In this document: positions 22,270-36,700 of the stretch, in pieces
Position numbering within the stretch: the first letter of the stretch is position 1
Layout of the letters: each line of letters opens with the position of its first letter
DNA from: Setaria digitata
Lineage: Eukaryota > Nematoda > Chromadorea > Rhabditida > Setariidae
Reading direction: 5' to 3'
Assembly: GCA_003640385.1 (NCBI GenBank)
Contig: RCAB01000443.1
Location: 1-50,768, forward strand
Length of the DNA stretch: 50,768 nt
The notes under the pieces: generated by a model
What the model was told of the DNA's origin: nothing
Databases searched by the model: none
The model's input: only the letters and a program-made list of their open reading frames with translations
Translations under genes and position numbers: made by a program

Positions 22270-23727
22270 TTACTCTTACAAATAATCAATCCTATATGAT
22301 ACCATGTGATACGGTAGAAAATCAATATGATACAGTAAAGAAGCAATGCGTTATGGTAAGGATCTACAAAATGAAAAGACAAATGAAAGCAGTTTTACAG
22401 TGTGAAAAATACAGTAATCACATGTTTAATTAAAAATGAAACGAGAAGCTCTGAATAGCTAAACATTGATAGATGGTCAGGAACTGTAATTTTTATCGAT
22501 AAAGTATAGTTACAATTATAGGTTTAATTATAGTCTGGATCACGAGATAATTATAAATTCATTAAGATAATTGTTTGATTCATTTTCCTTCAACTAAATG
22601 AAACATCAAAATAAAAGTAAAATTAAAAAATTAAAATAAAGCAACAATTTGTCAATTGATACCATTATATTATTAAGGATGCTATTGAAAGAGGGTTTTC
22701 AGATATCTTTTTTCTTTTTTTATTTAATTACTTATTTTTGTTGATGATTACAAAATAATGTCGTAGCTGATGAAAGTATTTTGTCTCATTTGGTCATTAC
22801 TTTTTGTTTATCTTCGTTGCTATTATCATTATTATCAAGTTGCCATCACTACAGTGATGATTTTTCCAATTATTTTTATTATTTTTCGGGGTATATTTGA
22901 GAAAATTTATAAAATACAAAAAGAATTAGGTAAAAGTAGTTTTTCTGCAGAAGATAAATGTAACTTTTAATATTTTCTTACTTGGAATGTTTCCTTCATA
23001 AAGAACCAAAATTCATTTACTGTATTTTTCTCCTTTTTTATTATTTGCTAATTTTCAGATTTCATATTTATTCCCCATATTCATATACTTCATCTTTTCC
23101 TTCCTTTTAATTAATCAAAAATTTATCTTAAATTCCGATTCCGAAAATGAAAAACTCATCTAAAAACTTTACAAATTTATTAATTACATTTATTCAGTTG
23201 CTCATTCATGCCATTCACCCCAATATGGTATAATTACCATTTTTTTTTTTTTTTTTTTTCATATATAATTGTCCCATTTCTGCTCATTTATCTATTTTCT
23301 CCTTTAAAAACAATGTGAAATACAAGCAAAAAGAAAAAACTAAATTTCATTTTGCAAGAAAAAAAGAAAGTATAAACAGATGAAATGAATGAATTTAGGA
23401 AGCAATTGAAATCGAATAATTAATAATTGAAAATATTAAAGAAATTTTTTGATTTCTTTTTGTATCCATGCACACACACACGCGCACTTATAAAAAAAAA
23501 ATTCTGTTATCAATAGCATCATTTTAATTTTTTTTTTTTTATTAATTAAAGAGTGAATTTTAGGATAAATTAGTTTTCAACAAACTTAACGCAACATTTT
23601 ACATTAATAAATAAATATAAACAAGCAATATGATGGCAAATACTAAACAAACAAATAAGTAAACAGACATAATTTCAATATTCTAATTATCTTCCTCGTC
23701 TACAGTAGATTCTTTTTGCGCACCATT
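22270..23727. other. INCENP 3' flank, AT-rich spacer
   Basis: Poly-T and poly-A runs (for example 23240-23259) and repeated gatac motifs near 22300. A 66-codon hydrophobic frame at 22770-22970 is T-driven and not supported as a gene. Nothing else is seen. Confidence 0.6.
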
Positions 23728-24684
23728 TTAATCTGTAAGTGAAAAAATAAAATTTTTCAGGTAATTATTATTTCTAAAAAAAAAAAAATGTTAATTGTAA
23801 ACAATATTGGAAAATAACATTAGTAACAACAAGCAGCAAAAATTATCGTATCATTTACGAACTAATCCAAAAATCAAAATGCAATTTCATTCAATCCTTA
23901 TGTATCATGAAATTTTTCCTTTCCAACAGAATAAATAAGAAAAAATGGAATTATTATCATTGTTAATTCGGTATTTTCACTACTGTGCAAATGAAATTTT
24001 AGTTAAGTGGAAATTTCAAAAGATGAAAATATTTTCAACAATTCATCACACATATCTTCAAATTATTTACCTGAATGAAAAATAGGTATACATGATTGAA
24101 TTTTCGTATCGCATTGATAACCATTGCAATCATTATCAGTAAAACAGCGTGGAATTGGCTCAATTTCAACCACTAAATTTCATTTTCAGTTTTTTTCATT
24201 TCAGTTTCAGAGAACACACTTTTTTTTTTCTATAAATTATCCTTAATTTAATGTCATTTTATGGCTAATTAATACCTACTCATCTGCCTCTATCCTAACT
24301 CAATCAAAATTAAATTCTCCATTAAATTGAATTTATTTTTTTAAATATTCGCTTATTTTTGAGTATAATTGGTCTGTTGTATGCTATACAGAGAGGTACC
24401 ATGACAATTACAAATACTGATAAACAATTAAACAAGACAAAATTATGAAAAAAAAAAAAAGGAACAAAGAAATTTGATAAAATGAGTAAAATTTTGGCAA
24501 CTCTTTTTAACCAATAAATTAATTATTAAATTAAGCTGCCGATGTGATTTATAAATACTTACTATCATGCATCGTAATGCATTGTTTGATTTCCAAATTG
24601 CATATGTTACTGATGCAATCGTTATCACTCTCGCATACGTTATCATCAAAAAATAGAAATAATCAATGGAAGCAAATTCAGCAT
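23728..24684 (-). CDS. Small secreted-type peptide with two identical-spacing Cys modules (frame break in exon 1)
   Basis: Minus-strand exons 24684-24563, 24172-24071 and 23732-23728 join in phase 1 at both junctions; the last adds one residue and a stop. Exon 1 opens with an ATG and a short hydrophobic leader (MLNLLPLIISIF), then a module C-x5-C-x4-C-x6-C containing CESDNDC. Exon 2 repeats the same spacing with CFTDNDC. The mature peptide would have eight cysteines in about 60 residues, so a disulfide-rich secreted role is likely. Leader and first module are in different frames: an A6 run (24648-24653, plus strand) is one base too long, so this is a sequencing error, an allele defect or a pseudogene. 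I do not know the family; the D-x-D-C pattern recalls small extracellular cystine modules. No poly(A) signal is evident. Confidence 0.6.
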
Positions 24685-24977
24685 GTAAAATTTTGCAATT
24701 TTTACATAATCTTCCAAATTTTATCAAATTAACTCAATTTACTAATTAGTTTTGCTGCTTTTTTAACAATTTTAATATCCAAAAAAAATTTTATTATTTA
24801 ATTCAGGCATGAAGAAAAATACATAAACTGATATTTTCACTAAATGTAATAAACAAAAAATTATTTTTGTATAATCTAAAATTTCTTTATTTGTTGCTAT
24901 TAAAAATCTTTTATAATTGTAATTAAAATTATTATTGTTTACAAAATGCTCCGGTTATTTTCATAATTTTTATTGTC

Positions 24978-25268
24978 ATGATTTATTTTTTTTTTTTGAC
25001 TGTCAAATTTGCTTTTATTTTATTCGTCTTTAAAGTGATTAATTTGTGTAAATTCTCTCCTTTTCATTATTTTGCAGCTAACATTGCTAATCATGATAAA
25101 GAAATTATCAATATCACAAGTAAAATTATAAGCATGGAGCAGTTATCACTATTCCGCAGGATGATTCACATTACAATGATTAATTATTGTTATGATTATG
25201 ACATAGAAAACAAACTGCTACGTACCTTTTCATCAAATGAAATGATTTCTACTTCCTATAAGAAGTGA
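24978..25268 (+). CDS. Possible small ORF with hydrophobic N-terminus
   Basis: 96 codons from ATG to TGA. The first ~30 residues are hydrophobic (MIYFFFLTVKFAFILFVFKV) and the rest is hydrophilic, so it could be a small secreted or anchored protein. The Phe run comes from a T13 tract, and a good acceptor (tttgcag) sits inside the frame at about 25076, so an exon of another structure is also possible. Weak support; composition alone could produce it. Confidence 0.2.
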   Translation: MIYFFFLTVKFAFILFVFKVINLCKFSPFHYFAANIANHDKEIINITSKIISMEQLSLFRRMIHITMINYCYDYDIENKLLRTFSSNEMISTSYKK

Positions 25269-28200
25269 TCTCGAGGAATGAAACTGCTTGAATTACTATT
25301 TCAAAAATTTAAAATTTATGAAGTATTACTCTTTTACACTGGAATGGAGGCAAATTAGTAACTTGCCGACTACTGTTAGCATTGTTCAGCAGAACAGTTA
25401 GACTTGGACTGAAAAATAAGTTAGATAATCATACTGGAGAAATTAAAACCCCGATTGTATTGGAATACTCAAATTCAGGAGCAAAAATAATTTTCGAATT
25501 ATTTTGAAAGAAAGGCATAGAAATAGCATTGCAAAAAGATGGTTTTTTCATCGATCCAAATCATTTTTTTTTTTTATTAATGGCAAGTTTGGAAAATTGC
25601 AAATAAAAAAAAATTATCATTATTTTTTTGAAAAAAAACAAAAAAAAAAAAAAACAAAAAAACATTATTTATTTTCTCCAGAATATTCTCAATCTTACCA
25701 TACACATTATAACTGAAATATAATTTGAAATATTTCTATTTACTCATTAATTCATAATCACTGGCAAAATAAAATTCCATTTCCTCTCATAATTGTAATT
25801 AATTTAGTGGGTAGAAGAAAAACTATGAAATTCTCACTAACCCAAATTAGCATTAATATTCCAAATGAATAACAGTGTAATAATCACAGTTGCTAGCATA
25901 ATGTTTTTTGAAGAATATATTTGAAATTTCTGTTTCATATCAAATAAAATGAAATTATGTTAATTTAATTCCAATATATGCAAAGCTTATTTTTCTTTTT
26001 TTTTTGCATTAGAACTATCAAATTTTTTATTTCCATTGGTAAATGCTGTGATAATCGATATAAAATATATATATGAATTTACGATATAAAATTATTTATG
26101 TAAATTTATCATATTATACGTATGTATTATATATAAATTTTTAAATTTGCTTTTTTTTGCCTGCATGTTTTTTTTTTTTTTAAATTTTTCGTCTATCCAA
26201 AAAAACATTTTACTTTAATGTTTTTTTTTTTTAACACAAAAAAAAAGATTCAAATTAAATATTTTTAATTTTTTTTTTTAAAGTTCTCCAAATTTCGTTA
26301 TTATCTACACGAAAATATCTTTTTCAAGTCTCTCCTTTTCTTTTTTTTTCTTTTTTTTCAGGACAATTGAATTTTTTTTTCTTGAAAATTTCATTATTTG
26401 TTTCTTTTCCTCTTCATTTGCTTTTCTGTCTATTTATTCTTCAAATTGTCTAAAATAAAATCAAAAAATGCTACACAACTAATAATCACATTATTTCAAA
26501 TACTTTTTATATGTGTCAAATTTTTAATTATTCACAATTTAATCAAATTTCACGAATTAAATTCTTTTATTGTATTTCATAATTGCATTGAAAAACAAAG
26601 CAAATTTTGCAATTACTTTCAAAAAGTTAAATCTTTTATTAGTGAAATTTGACAAAACAAAGTTTGCTGAGAAAAAAAAAAAATAAAAATAAAAAAAGGC
26701 GCATTTAGATGACTTGTACAACTTAATTTCTGCATTTCAATTATACGATACAAACCATAAACAATAGCATCATTTAAAAGAAAAAAAAAATTTAAAAGCA
26801 AATATGAGCCATATTCAAAATTATTTGCAAATTTTATCACAAAGGAAAGAAAGAATGGGCGAAAAAATGAAAAAAAAAAAAAAAAAAAAAGATCAGAAAT
26901 AGCAAGAAAATAATTATTATCATTTCTTCTTTGCTCACAGAAATAATAAAAAAAAAAGTTAAATTTAATTCTTTAAAGTTTTCAGCACAATTAATCGCTG
27001 CCAATGATTCTAATAATAAGACCTTTATAACAGCGTCAAAGAAAAAATTCCAGATAACTTTTTCCATGCAATTAATTTTAATTTTCGTCCAAATTTATTT
27101 AATGATAACCACCTAACATAATTATTAACCCTAGTTTGAAGAGAATGAGTGAGAATTTTAATTAAATTGAAAATTTTAAAGTTTATTTTGATGCAAAAAC
27201 AAATCAACTGAAATATAATATTCTTTCTATCTCAGCTTTACAACCTATGCTTTTTAATGAGCCATTACTAATATCAAAAAATATACAACTTGCGATGGCT
27301 GATTTTCTACAGATGCTGCAAAATTTTTCAATGAGAAAATAGTAATCTGCCTGTAGCAATGAAAATTTTTTTACATAAATTTTATTAAAATTTTGAAATT
27401 TAGAAGTTTGACCATTGCAAAATATTTGAATAAAACTATAACTTTTCATCGTCCTATTTCTTTTCCCAAATTAATAATGATTTTTGACTAAAAAAAAAAA
27501 AAAAAAGAAAGAAAAGGTATAGCTCAGTGATTTCTCAACCAATTAATTAATCATATAATCTTTACAAAAATTTTTAATTAATGAGCAGAAATGGTTTACA
27601 TGAAAGAAAGATAATGGTACAATGAATGAGTATCAATATAATTTGCCCGAATTTATAGGTGGTCACAAATTGTAAATTAACATACAAAACTGGTAAGTGC
27701 AATTAATTGGAAATGCATTCGACATGAAAGATACAAATATTTCAAAATGATTATTCGTTAGCAATCAAAAAATCATTAATAGCTCTTATCAATTAATTTT
27801 ACCTTTGATTATCTAAACGTAACTCATTCATTTGACAGAAGCAGCCTTTTCATTATTAAAATAACGCTAAAATTTAGATTAAAATACGCTATGCTTAATC
27901 TAATTAATTTAATTATATCTAACATAAAAAGAAATGAATTATATATATATGCTAAAGAAAATTATATAATTCTCGACTTTACAGTTAACATTAAAAATAC
28001 TATCCAGAATTTTTGTCATTATATATCGACAAATATTTGTTTTTTTTTTTTGCAGCTAAAATTAAGAGTTAAAATTAAAATTATTCAAAGTTAATTAGAA
28101 ATGATTATTATTATTATACAAAATTTTCATTTTCGTATAACGATAAACTGGTGAAATCCATAATTAAAAACAAATTAATTTCAAAGGAGGGATTAGTTTT

Positions 28201-29317
28201 TGGAAAAGTATGAAAATAAGTTGGTTCTATAAATTTGTCCAGCCCTCTGTAACTATCAGCTATTTAAAAGACAGCTGCATTGAAATTTCATTTCCAAATA
28301 ATTCTAGGTTGAAATTCTAAAAATTTCAATCCTAATCTTAATTTTAAATTCACTGTAAATGATTCAGTACTTTTGGCGACTAATGCTGAAAAAAAAGTTA
28401 AAACTTTTCTTACAGTAAGCATTTTTTAAATTCTATTTGGAAAAATTCAACGACAGAATTAATGTATGATAAATTATATATTTTTTTCTTGATTAAATCA
28501 AAAACTAGGCTTTCTTTAAATTTAAATTTCAAGAAAAAAAAAAAAAAAACTAACTTAAGAATCAGCCTTAATTATGTAATCACCATTCTTTTTTTTTTTT
28601 TTTTTTTAACATTCAACGAATAATTCCTAAATTCCTAAGAAATTAAATTTTCAGAATTTATTTGCGACATCTTTGCACTGAGTATATCTCTCTAAATTCC
28701 GGTTTCTTTTAAAAATGTCCAATTAATAAATAATAAAGAATAATTAGCAACCTAATTCGTTTCAGTTTCCACCGGAATGCGATTAATTAACTATCTGAAT
28801 TCAGCCATTAGTCTCATTTAATTTCTAAATTGCCCATACAAATGATAACTGATCCAAGATGAGAAAAAGCTCATTTTCAGATTTCAATTTTGCATTAATT
28901 ATCTCATGCCTAACTGCAGCAAAAATTACCCTTTAAATTTTAAGCCCAATTAATAAAGAATAATTACCAAAAATTGAAATCAAAAAAATTAAGTCAAATT
29001 TAACAAAAAAAAAAAAAAAAAAATGAAGCATGATAAAAAAAAGAAAAGAAAAGAGAGAAATGTGAATAAATCTTAAAAAAAGAAAAATTATGAATTAATG
29101 AAAATTGGATGGCATCATCAAACAAAATATGCACGAAATATTGAGAATGAAGAGGAAGAAAAGAAAAGCAAAATTGTTATTATAATTGAAATTAAATTAA
29201 ATTTTCTTTCCTTTTTTTTTCCCCCCAAATATTTCGTCATAAATATTGGCATTTTTTTTCTTTTTTTTTTTTCCATCACTTTGTTTTCTAATCTTCATAA
29301 TTTAAACTAAAATAATA
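25269..29317. other. Long AT-rich intergenic region
   Basis: Dominated by homopolymer runs and short AT words. Around 25340-25560 the complexity is higher and short open segments occur on the minus strand, but I could not build a gene. Nothing convincing elsewhere. Confidence 0.5.
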
Positions 29318-32300
29318 CTATTCTTGCCATTTCGTTAAATCAATTCGTGGTATCGCTGAACATGGCGTTAACTGTCCATTTGATCTGAGAAATGCATCCT
29401 GTGAAATTGTTTCAAATCGATCACCGTTATCACAAATGATACTAGCCATTGTTACTTTCCTAATTTCCGTTATTTGTTCAGCAGTAAATAAACCTGGTCG
29501 CTCATAGTAAAATCTAAATTAACAAAAGAAAAATTTAGACAAATTTTGAAATTGAAAAAAAAAAAAAAAAGATAGAAAAAAGACGAAAGAAATGGCAAAA
29601 TTTTTGAAAACAAAAAGAAATACAAAAAAAAAGTTTAAAGAATTGCGATATCTGAAATTGATTACTCAAAAAAATACGAAGAACAGAAATTAAAATGTAG
29701 CGAAAATAAAATTAAACGTATAAATGATTGGCGCTATTAATTGGATCTTCTATTTCTTTTTTTTTTTTTTTATAACTTTTACAATATATATTTATAGCAT
29801 GAGGCGTATTTTAAAAATTTATCATTTATATATTAAAAGGAAAACAAACAGGTAAGCTTATTTTACCTGTCACCATCGCGTAACCTCCTAAACTGATTAC
29901 CAATTAGACAGGCTAATGTTGTACCAACTAAGCCACCGATCACTGGATCTTCAACCATTGAACCAATGTACAAATCCACATCATCTGTTTTAAAATTTAG
30001 CAAAATTTTAATTTAACCAATTTTTTTCGACTCAAATTTCAATTCCAACGAAAAAAAAATTACGAATTATATATTCTCTAAAGAAAATTTGATGGAAAAT
30101 AATTTAATATGTAACATTATAATATATTTTAACAAATTAATATTAGAAATAATTTATTATGTAATTATCCAATTCGCAAAAAATGAATGTAATGCATAAT
30201 GTTAGATGATGAGGCGAAAGCATTTTTAATACAGAGTAGAGGAATTTAATAATTAATACTATAAAACAGTTTAATATATCGCATATTTGGAATCAATGAA
30301 AGCCGTTAAAATATAATGCAAAAAAATTTTTTTTTTTTCAAAAAAAAAAAAACGATGGATAGAAATTACCAGGTGTTCGATAATTCCTCATTAAACCATT
30401 ACGTATATTTTTGTCTAAAATTTCATTTTTTAAATCTTCAAAATCAGTAGCCATTTGCATTCCACAGAAATGCCTCCATTTGTTATACGATGCTAATCCG
30501 TGATCACGTCCACGTTGAATATTAACAGATCCAAGATCCGTGCTAAATTATAATTAACTGAATTGTAATTAACTAGCATTGCCTTATCAATTTGCTCTTT
30601 TCTTTTTCTTTCTGTTTTACGATTTATTGCAAAATTGCAAAATCGAAAATTTTTAGATAAAACAAAATATTTATACGTATGAATTAAAATAATGATAGTT
30701 TTGACAAGATAGAATTTACCTGCCAAACATTTTCTCAGTGATCGATTTACTCATTCGATGAGGACGTTTCACAGCTGTCATCATGAAACCTCGAAGAATT
30801 GGATCAATTCCACCTTCGAAGAGAATTTTACCTGATTTAAAAACACCATCACCAAACAGGAAGCCACCATGGCTAATATTATTACCGAGAAAGTCTAATC
30901 GTTGGTAGAATTCCTGAAAATCGAATTAGAATGGAAAAAAGAAAGAGAATGAAAAGTAACGACAGGAGATAATGAGTAAAATAATTTTAAATTTTTACAG
31001 CTAAAATTATGTCTTCTCCAATTTCCAATAAATTTATCAGCCATGAGATATAAAAGAATTCTGGTGATAATGGTTGTTGTCATGTGCTAATTAACTGGTC
31101 AAATAAATGCTAATGAAATTTAACAATTGAACAAGTATTTTAAAAAGAAATATCCATTCCAATATACATTGCCATCATTAAAAGAAGCTTCAGCAAAATT
31201 CAATTCTCTTTCATGATGATAATTTCGTCCTTTTTGGAACTTATTTTTACCATAAAATAGCTTGAATGAATATAAAATATCGAAAATAGTAGTAATAATA
31301 ATGATAGTATAATAATAATAATAATAAACAATAATAATAAATAACAATAATAAATAATGATAATGAATAATAATAACAAATAATAATAATAAATAATAAT
31401 AATAAATAATAATAATAAATAATAATAATGAATAATAATAAATAATAATAATAATAATAATAACAATAATAATAACAATAATAATGCAAAATTGAACTAA
31501 GATAACGACAGATCTCCACTGCTTATTATACCATTCCATCTTAACTCTAATGTAATTAGAAAATGTAAGGAGGAATTAATTATTAAAAATAACAAACTTG
31601 AAGCATTCCATGTCCGAACCGATAGGCTGATGTTGTGAAAACATTGGAAACGGTTGGATTAACGGCTGGATCATAGCCCTTGTAAGGGCCAACAAGACGT
31701 CCCATTGTATTTCCGAGAATTTTCGGCAAGAATTCATTGTATGTTATGGCTTGCACCTCAGCACCGACAATTTTTCGCGTCTCCTGGAATAATCGATCAC
31801 CAGACCAGGTTGGATTCAATTTTTGCAAAATTGTCGCTATCCTGAAATGAATGAGAAGAGGAAAAATGAAAAAGAGAAAGGAAAAGTAGTTGTCAATTAT
31901 AAAAATTTAAAAAATTTTTTTAATTAAATTTTATTTTTTGCAATGTAAATTTGAAATAATTCACAATAAATAATTAGCAGTAGATCTTTTCAGTTAGAAA
32001 GCATTAAAGTTTTTAATTTCATAAATATATAAAATTTTATGAAATTTTCATCCCATCATTTTATCATTTTTATTATTGTACATTAGAGTAAAAAAAGAAA
32101 GGATAAATAAAGAAATGCATTTAAATATTTTCACAAACCTAAAAATAGATTTAAAATTGTAAAAAAAAATAATAATAATAATAAATTAGTTTTAAAATTC
32201 TTAGGAACAAATTTTAAAAAGAAAAACATTGAACTATTTTTATTCGTACATCTTATTAAATTGCATATGTAATTGTCACGATATTTTATCTCATTACCTA

Positions 32301-33720
32301 TTCAACTGTAATGATTTAGCTTAAAACCATCAATAATTATTATCGAAATATCATTAATTAAATTTAAACACTACATAAATTATCATTCTTGCATGTANGC
32401 ATTTAAATATTAAAATGCATTTAAATAAAATGCATTTAAATATTTTCACAAACCTAAAAATAGATTTAAAATTGTAAAAAAAAATAATAATAATAATAAA
32501 TTAGTTTTAAAATTCTTAGGAACAAATTTTAAAAAGAAAAGCATTGAACTATTTTTATTCGTACATCTTATTAAATTGCATATGTAATTGTCACGATATT
32601 TTATCTCATTACCTATTCAACTGTAATGATTTAGCTTAAAACCATCAATAATTATTATCGAAATATCATTAATTAAATTTAAACACTACATAAATTATCA
32701 TTCTTGCATGTAATAATTTGCAAATTTAAATAATATTTTCGCATACAACAATAATAATTTAGACAATAATTAAGAATGCATTTATGTAGAGAAGCAAGGA
32801 AAGCAGTTGGAGCTGAAAGAGTGGTTTAATGATTGATGCAAAAAATAATCTACCTTATAAAATTAATCAAAATTAGGTAATCAATTAATTACCTGTTATG
32901 TTCTCTGGTGAATAAAATATGAACAGCTGATAAGCCGATAAACAAATTAACACGTATATCACCAGCAGTAAATGTTGCTGTACATTTTTGTGGTGTGCTA
33001 CATTTGGACTGATCAAATGGTAATACCTAAAAAATAATAATTTTTACCACTATCACTAATTAATATAGTTATTAAAAATTCCTTTCTTCTGTTCTATTCC
33101 AATCAATGATAAGGAAGCAAATTATCCAACAACTGATGATTGCTTAATTTTTATAATATGTTAATTTTGAATTTCGCTTTTTCTTTTTTTTTTCCATTTA
33201 TGAAGAAAATTCAAGGAAAAAAAATGAAAATTAATTCATAAATTTATTTAATTGGAGTAAAAATTTCATCATCTATGAAAATGTACTTTAAATTATCAAA
33301 AAATTTTCACCTCATCTAATTAATTGTAATCATTTCCTGTTTCTGTTTTTATCTTCCTCTCTTCTTGTTATTGTTTTGGCAATTATGTAAAATGACTGAT
33401 GAACAGAAGGGTCAAAATGATGCATACTTAAACGAACCATCTGATTGTTAAACTTGTTCATTCGCAGGAAACCGGTTTTGCCGTGCCGGAACTTGTGCAG
33501 ATCTTTAACTGATGAGCCGTAGAGCGGTGAAGCATCAATGAATGCCGTATTCTCGTTCAGCTGTTCACGTGGCACTCCGTTTCGACCTGTACCGCAAATT
33601 GGTGCGGAACGTGATATTTTCAAGCAGCGACGTTGCTTAAACCTGTAAAATGTATTATTTTATATTGTGAATGGTTCATTTCTTGCAATTATAATTGAAA
33701 ATAATAACTAAAAAACAATA

Positions 33721-33762
<42 letters not shown>

Positions 33763-36700
33763 TTTAATACAAATATGTGATTTAAAGTTGCAGCGATGAG
33801 AAAAAGTGGCAATTTTTAAATTTCAAAAACCAAAATTGAAGTCAGTAATGATGTCTCAAAGTAGCTTGACTTTTTTTTTTTTAATACTGAAATTAAGTCC
33901 GAAGCAATAAATCAAGCATTGAAAGAGGAATAAAAAGATGCCGAGAAAAACAAACAATCAAATATTAATTGAAAAGATAATTTAAGAGTGATTTAAAAAA
34001 AAAGAAAAAAATTCTCATGATTTTTGTCATTTCAGAAATTAATCAACAAAAAGATATTAACTTAATTCAATTAAAAATTTAGTGAGTGATTAATATTACT
34101 GACAAAAACTCTAGTTACTTTCATATTTTACAGATTTTTATAAAATTACTTTCATTTTATTTCCTCCTTTCTCTTTCTCCAGATAATCTTTAAAATATAC
34201 GACCATTTTCTTTTAAAATTAATAAATGAAAAAAAATTTATTCTTGCTTCTTAAAAAAAAAAAAAAAAAAAAAAAAGAAATAGGAAATTTAATTATCCTG
34301 AAAGCAATTAACTAATAATACTTATTTCCTGTTTTTTTTCTCTTTTACATTTTGTACCGGCTCTCTTCTAGTCGAAATTAAAGTTATTTTTCTTAAACTG
34401 TTAAACGATTTCAAGCGTTTCTTTGTTCTTAATTTTCTCTTCCTTCTTAATTTTTTCGTTTTATTTGCGAACTGGTATCAAATTTTTGATAATTTCATTA
34501 TTTTTCTCCCTTTTTATCAGTTAATTTTATTTGATAACAAATTATATATTCATCATTAATGTTGCTATCAACTCCTTTTAATAAATACTTATAGTAATTA
34601 TTTTAATAATTATATATGAATGCATGTAATCAATGACTGAATTGATAAAGGGACATGAAATAGGAATATATATTCCTATTTTTTATATATATATATAAAA
34701 TTTCGGTATATATATATACCGAAATATTCATAGATTGAAAGGATATAGTGATATTACAATAATAACATTTACTAATGAACAAGGTATTTACAGATATATA
34801 TACACATACTGATAAGATTGATATGACAATATATTCATTTATATTTTATAAGGAAATAATAAAAAGGAAGGAAATAATTTTTTGAAATTTAAAAATAAAA
34901 TTAAAAGAAAAAAGAAACATACATTTGATTGCTATCCTTTGCGGAAATGGGCACAACCATACAAATCGACGGTACCGCCTGACATGATGTACACTTGGCT
35001 GATGGTTGTAAAGTTGTCTTGGCTATGTCATGTGATATAAATTGGCCAAACTGCATCACCATTGCATTGTATTTATCATGTACAACAGTTTGTGAACTTG
35101 ACAGTAAAATACGTGACACTTCACGTGCTGCAGGACGTGTAATCCGTGATGAAGCTTAAGGAAATAATTGAAATTAAAAAAAAGAATTTATTGGGACTTT
35201 TTGATCAATGATAAGAAAAATAATAACAGCAAAAAGAAATAAAGAAAAAAAAAGAAAAATAACTGCAAACTTTCAAACGGAATTACATTTTTGTTCGATA
35301 AAATAAATATAAAAAATTCCGTGTTATAACTAATGGCTCAATTAATCACCTTAATGATTTGCTGTGAAATTAAAAAATTATGATGAACAAAAATTTAAAT
35401 TTCAAACAATAAAAAATGCGAAAACGTTATATTTTGCACATTTTTTTTGAAATATTCACCTATTAATTAGTACTTTTTTGCCTTCTAATTTATGGCAAAT
35501 TAAATGTCATTAATTAATGTAACAAATTTGACAATTCTTCACCTTACTTAAACAAAAATAAACTAAAAAAACCACGCTCATTATCATATCACTTGTCAAG
35601 GCAATCAATTTATATGTTTCAGTCCGTCTATCAAAATTTAACTCCCTATCACTTGTTAAATAACCTTATGAATGTCTAATTTATTTTATCAAAATGTAAC
35701 TTTAATTAAACTATTTACAAATTATAAATCAATTGAATTATTTGTAACAAATTACTACAACATTGTTTAAAATATTATCATTCAAAATATAAAATGATTC
35801 ATTTATTTTCAGTAAATTTCCCTTCATTTAAATTACCTTTTTCATTAAATTTTTGAAAATTCATTTGAATAACGAAACAACATATCTACCTGTTATCAAA
35901 TTTTAGATTAATTTTAGGCTTTACAAAAAATGTTTTAGAAATTCATAGAAAAATGGAAAAAAGAAGTTGTGAAATGATGAAGTAGGAAGAAGAAAATAAG
36001 AAAGGAATAAGTATAGAAATAAAATAATTGGTAAATTAAAATTAAAATGGATTGAAATGAAATTGGAAGGAGATGAAAATGGAACTGAAATTTCTTTTTG
36101 CTCATTTTTCTAGTGTCGAAATTTTTGAAAACGCGAAAAATATTGGCATAGTTTCGATTTTAATTAAAATTACCATTTTCCATTTTAAATTCAAATTGAA
36201 ATAAGAAATCTTACATATAGGTTCTGATATTTTATCATCGTATTCAGGTGGCAAATGCCTGTAAAAGCAAAATAAATAAGCAATTAATGTATAAAAAATA
36301 TTTAAGAATGAGCTGTTAATTTTGAAACAATTATTTAGCTCAAAAGTAGCAATTGTTTCCGAAATTCGCTTACAATTAATTAACTTATAATAAAGCAATA
36401 TTCCTTTTATTTCAACCAAGAACTTATAATTTGTTATTTCAAATTAGAAAAAAAAAAAAGGAGAAAAAAAGAACTAGAATAAATCGTTTATCAGAAACCT
36501 AGAAATGTATTTATATCCTTCATTAATTGCGTTATTTTGTTTATTTATTTTTCCTTTTGTGTTTGATTTTTAATACATTTTTGCATGTAAAAATATCAAA
36601 TAGATGAAAATTTTTGACAAAATACAAAAATGATAAATCTATTAATGATAATTAATAATTAAAAATAATTGAAAAAAAAAATCACCTATGATATGGCCTA

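Noticed and set aside
22770..22970. 66-codon hydrophobic plus-strand frame
   Set aside because: T-rich codons only, no conserved motif, lies in INCENP 3' flank.
25237..25560. Short open minus-strand pieces with splice-like edges
   Set aside because: Several mutually exclusive chains fit, and none reaches a start, stop and consistent phase together.
31120..31539. 139- and ~90-codon Tyr/Ile/Leu-rich minus-strand frames
   Set aside because: They translate the (AAT)n microsatellite and have no domain or splice support.
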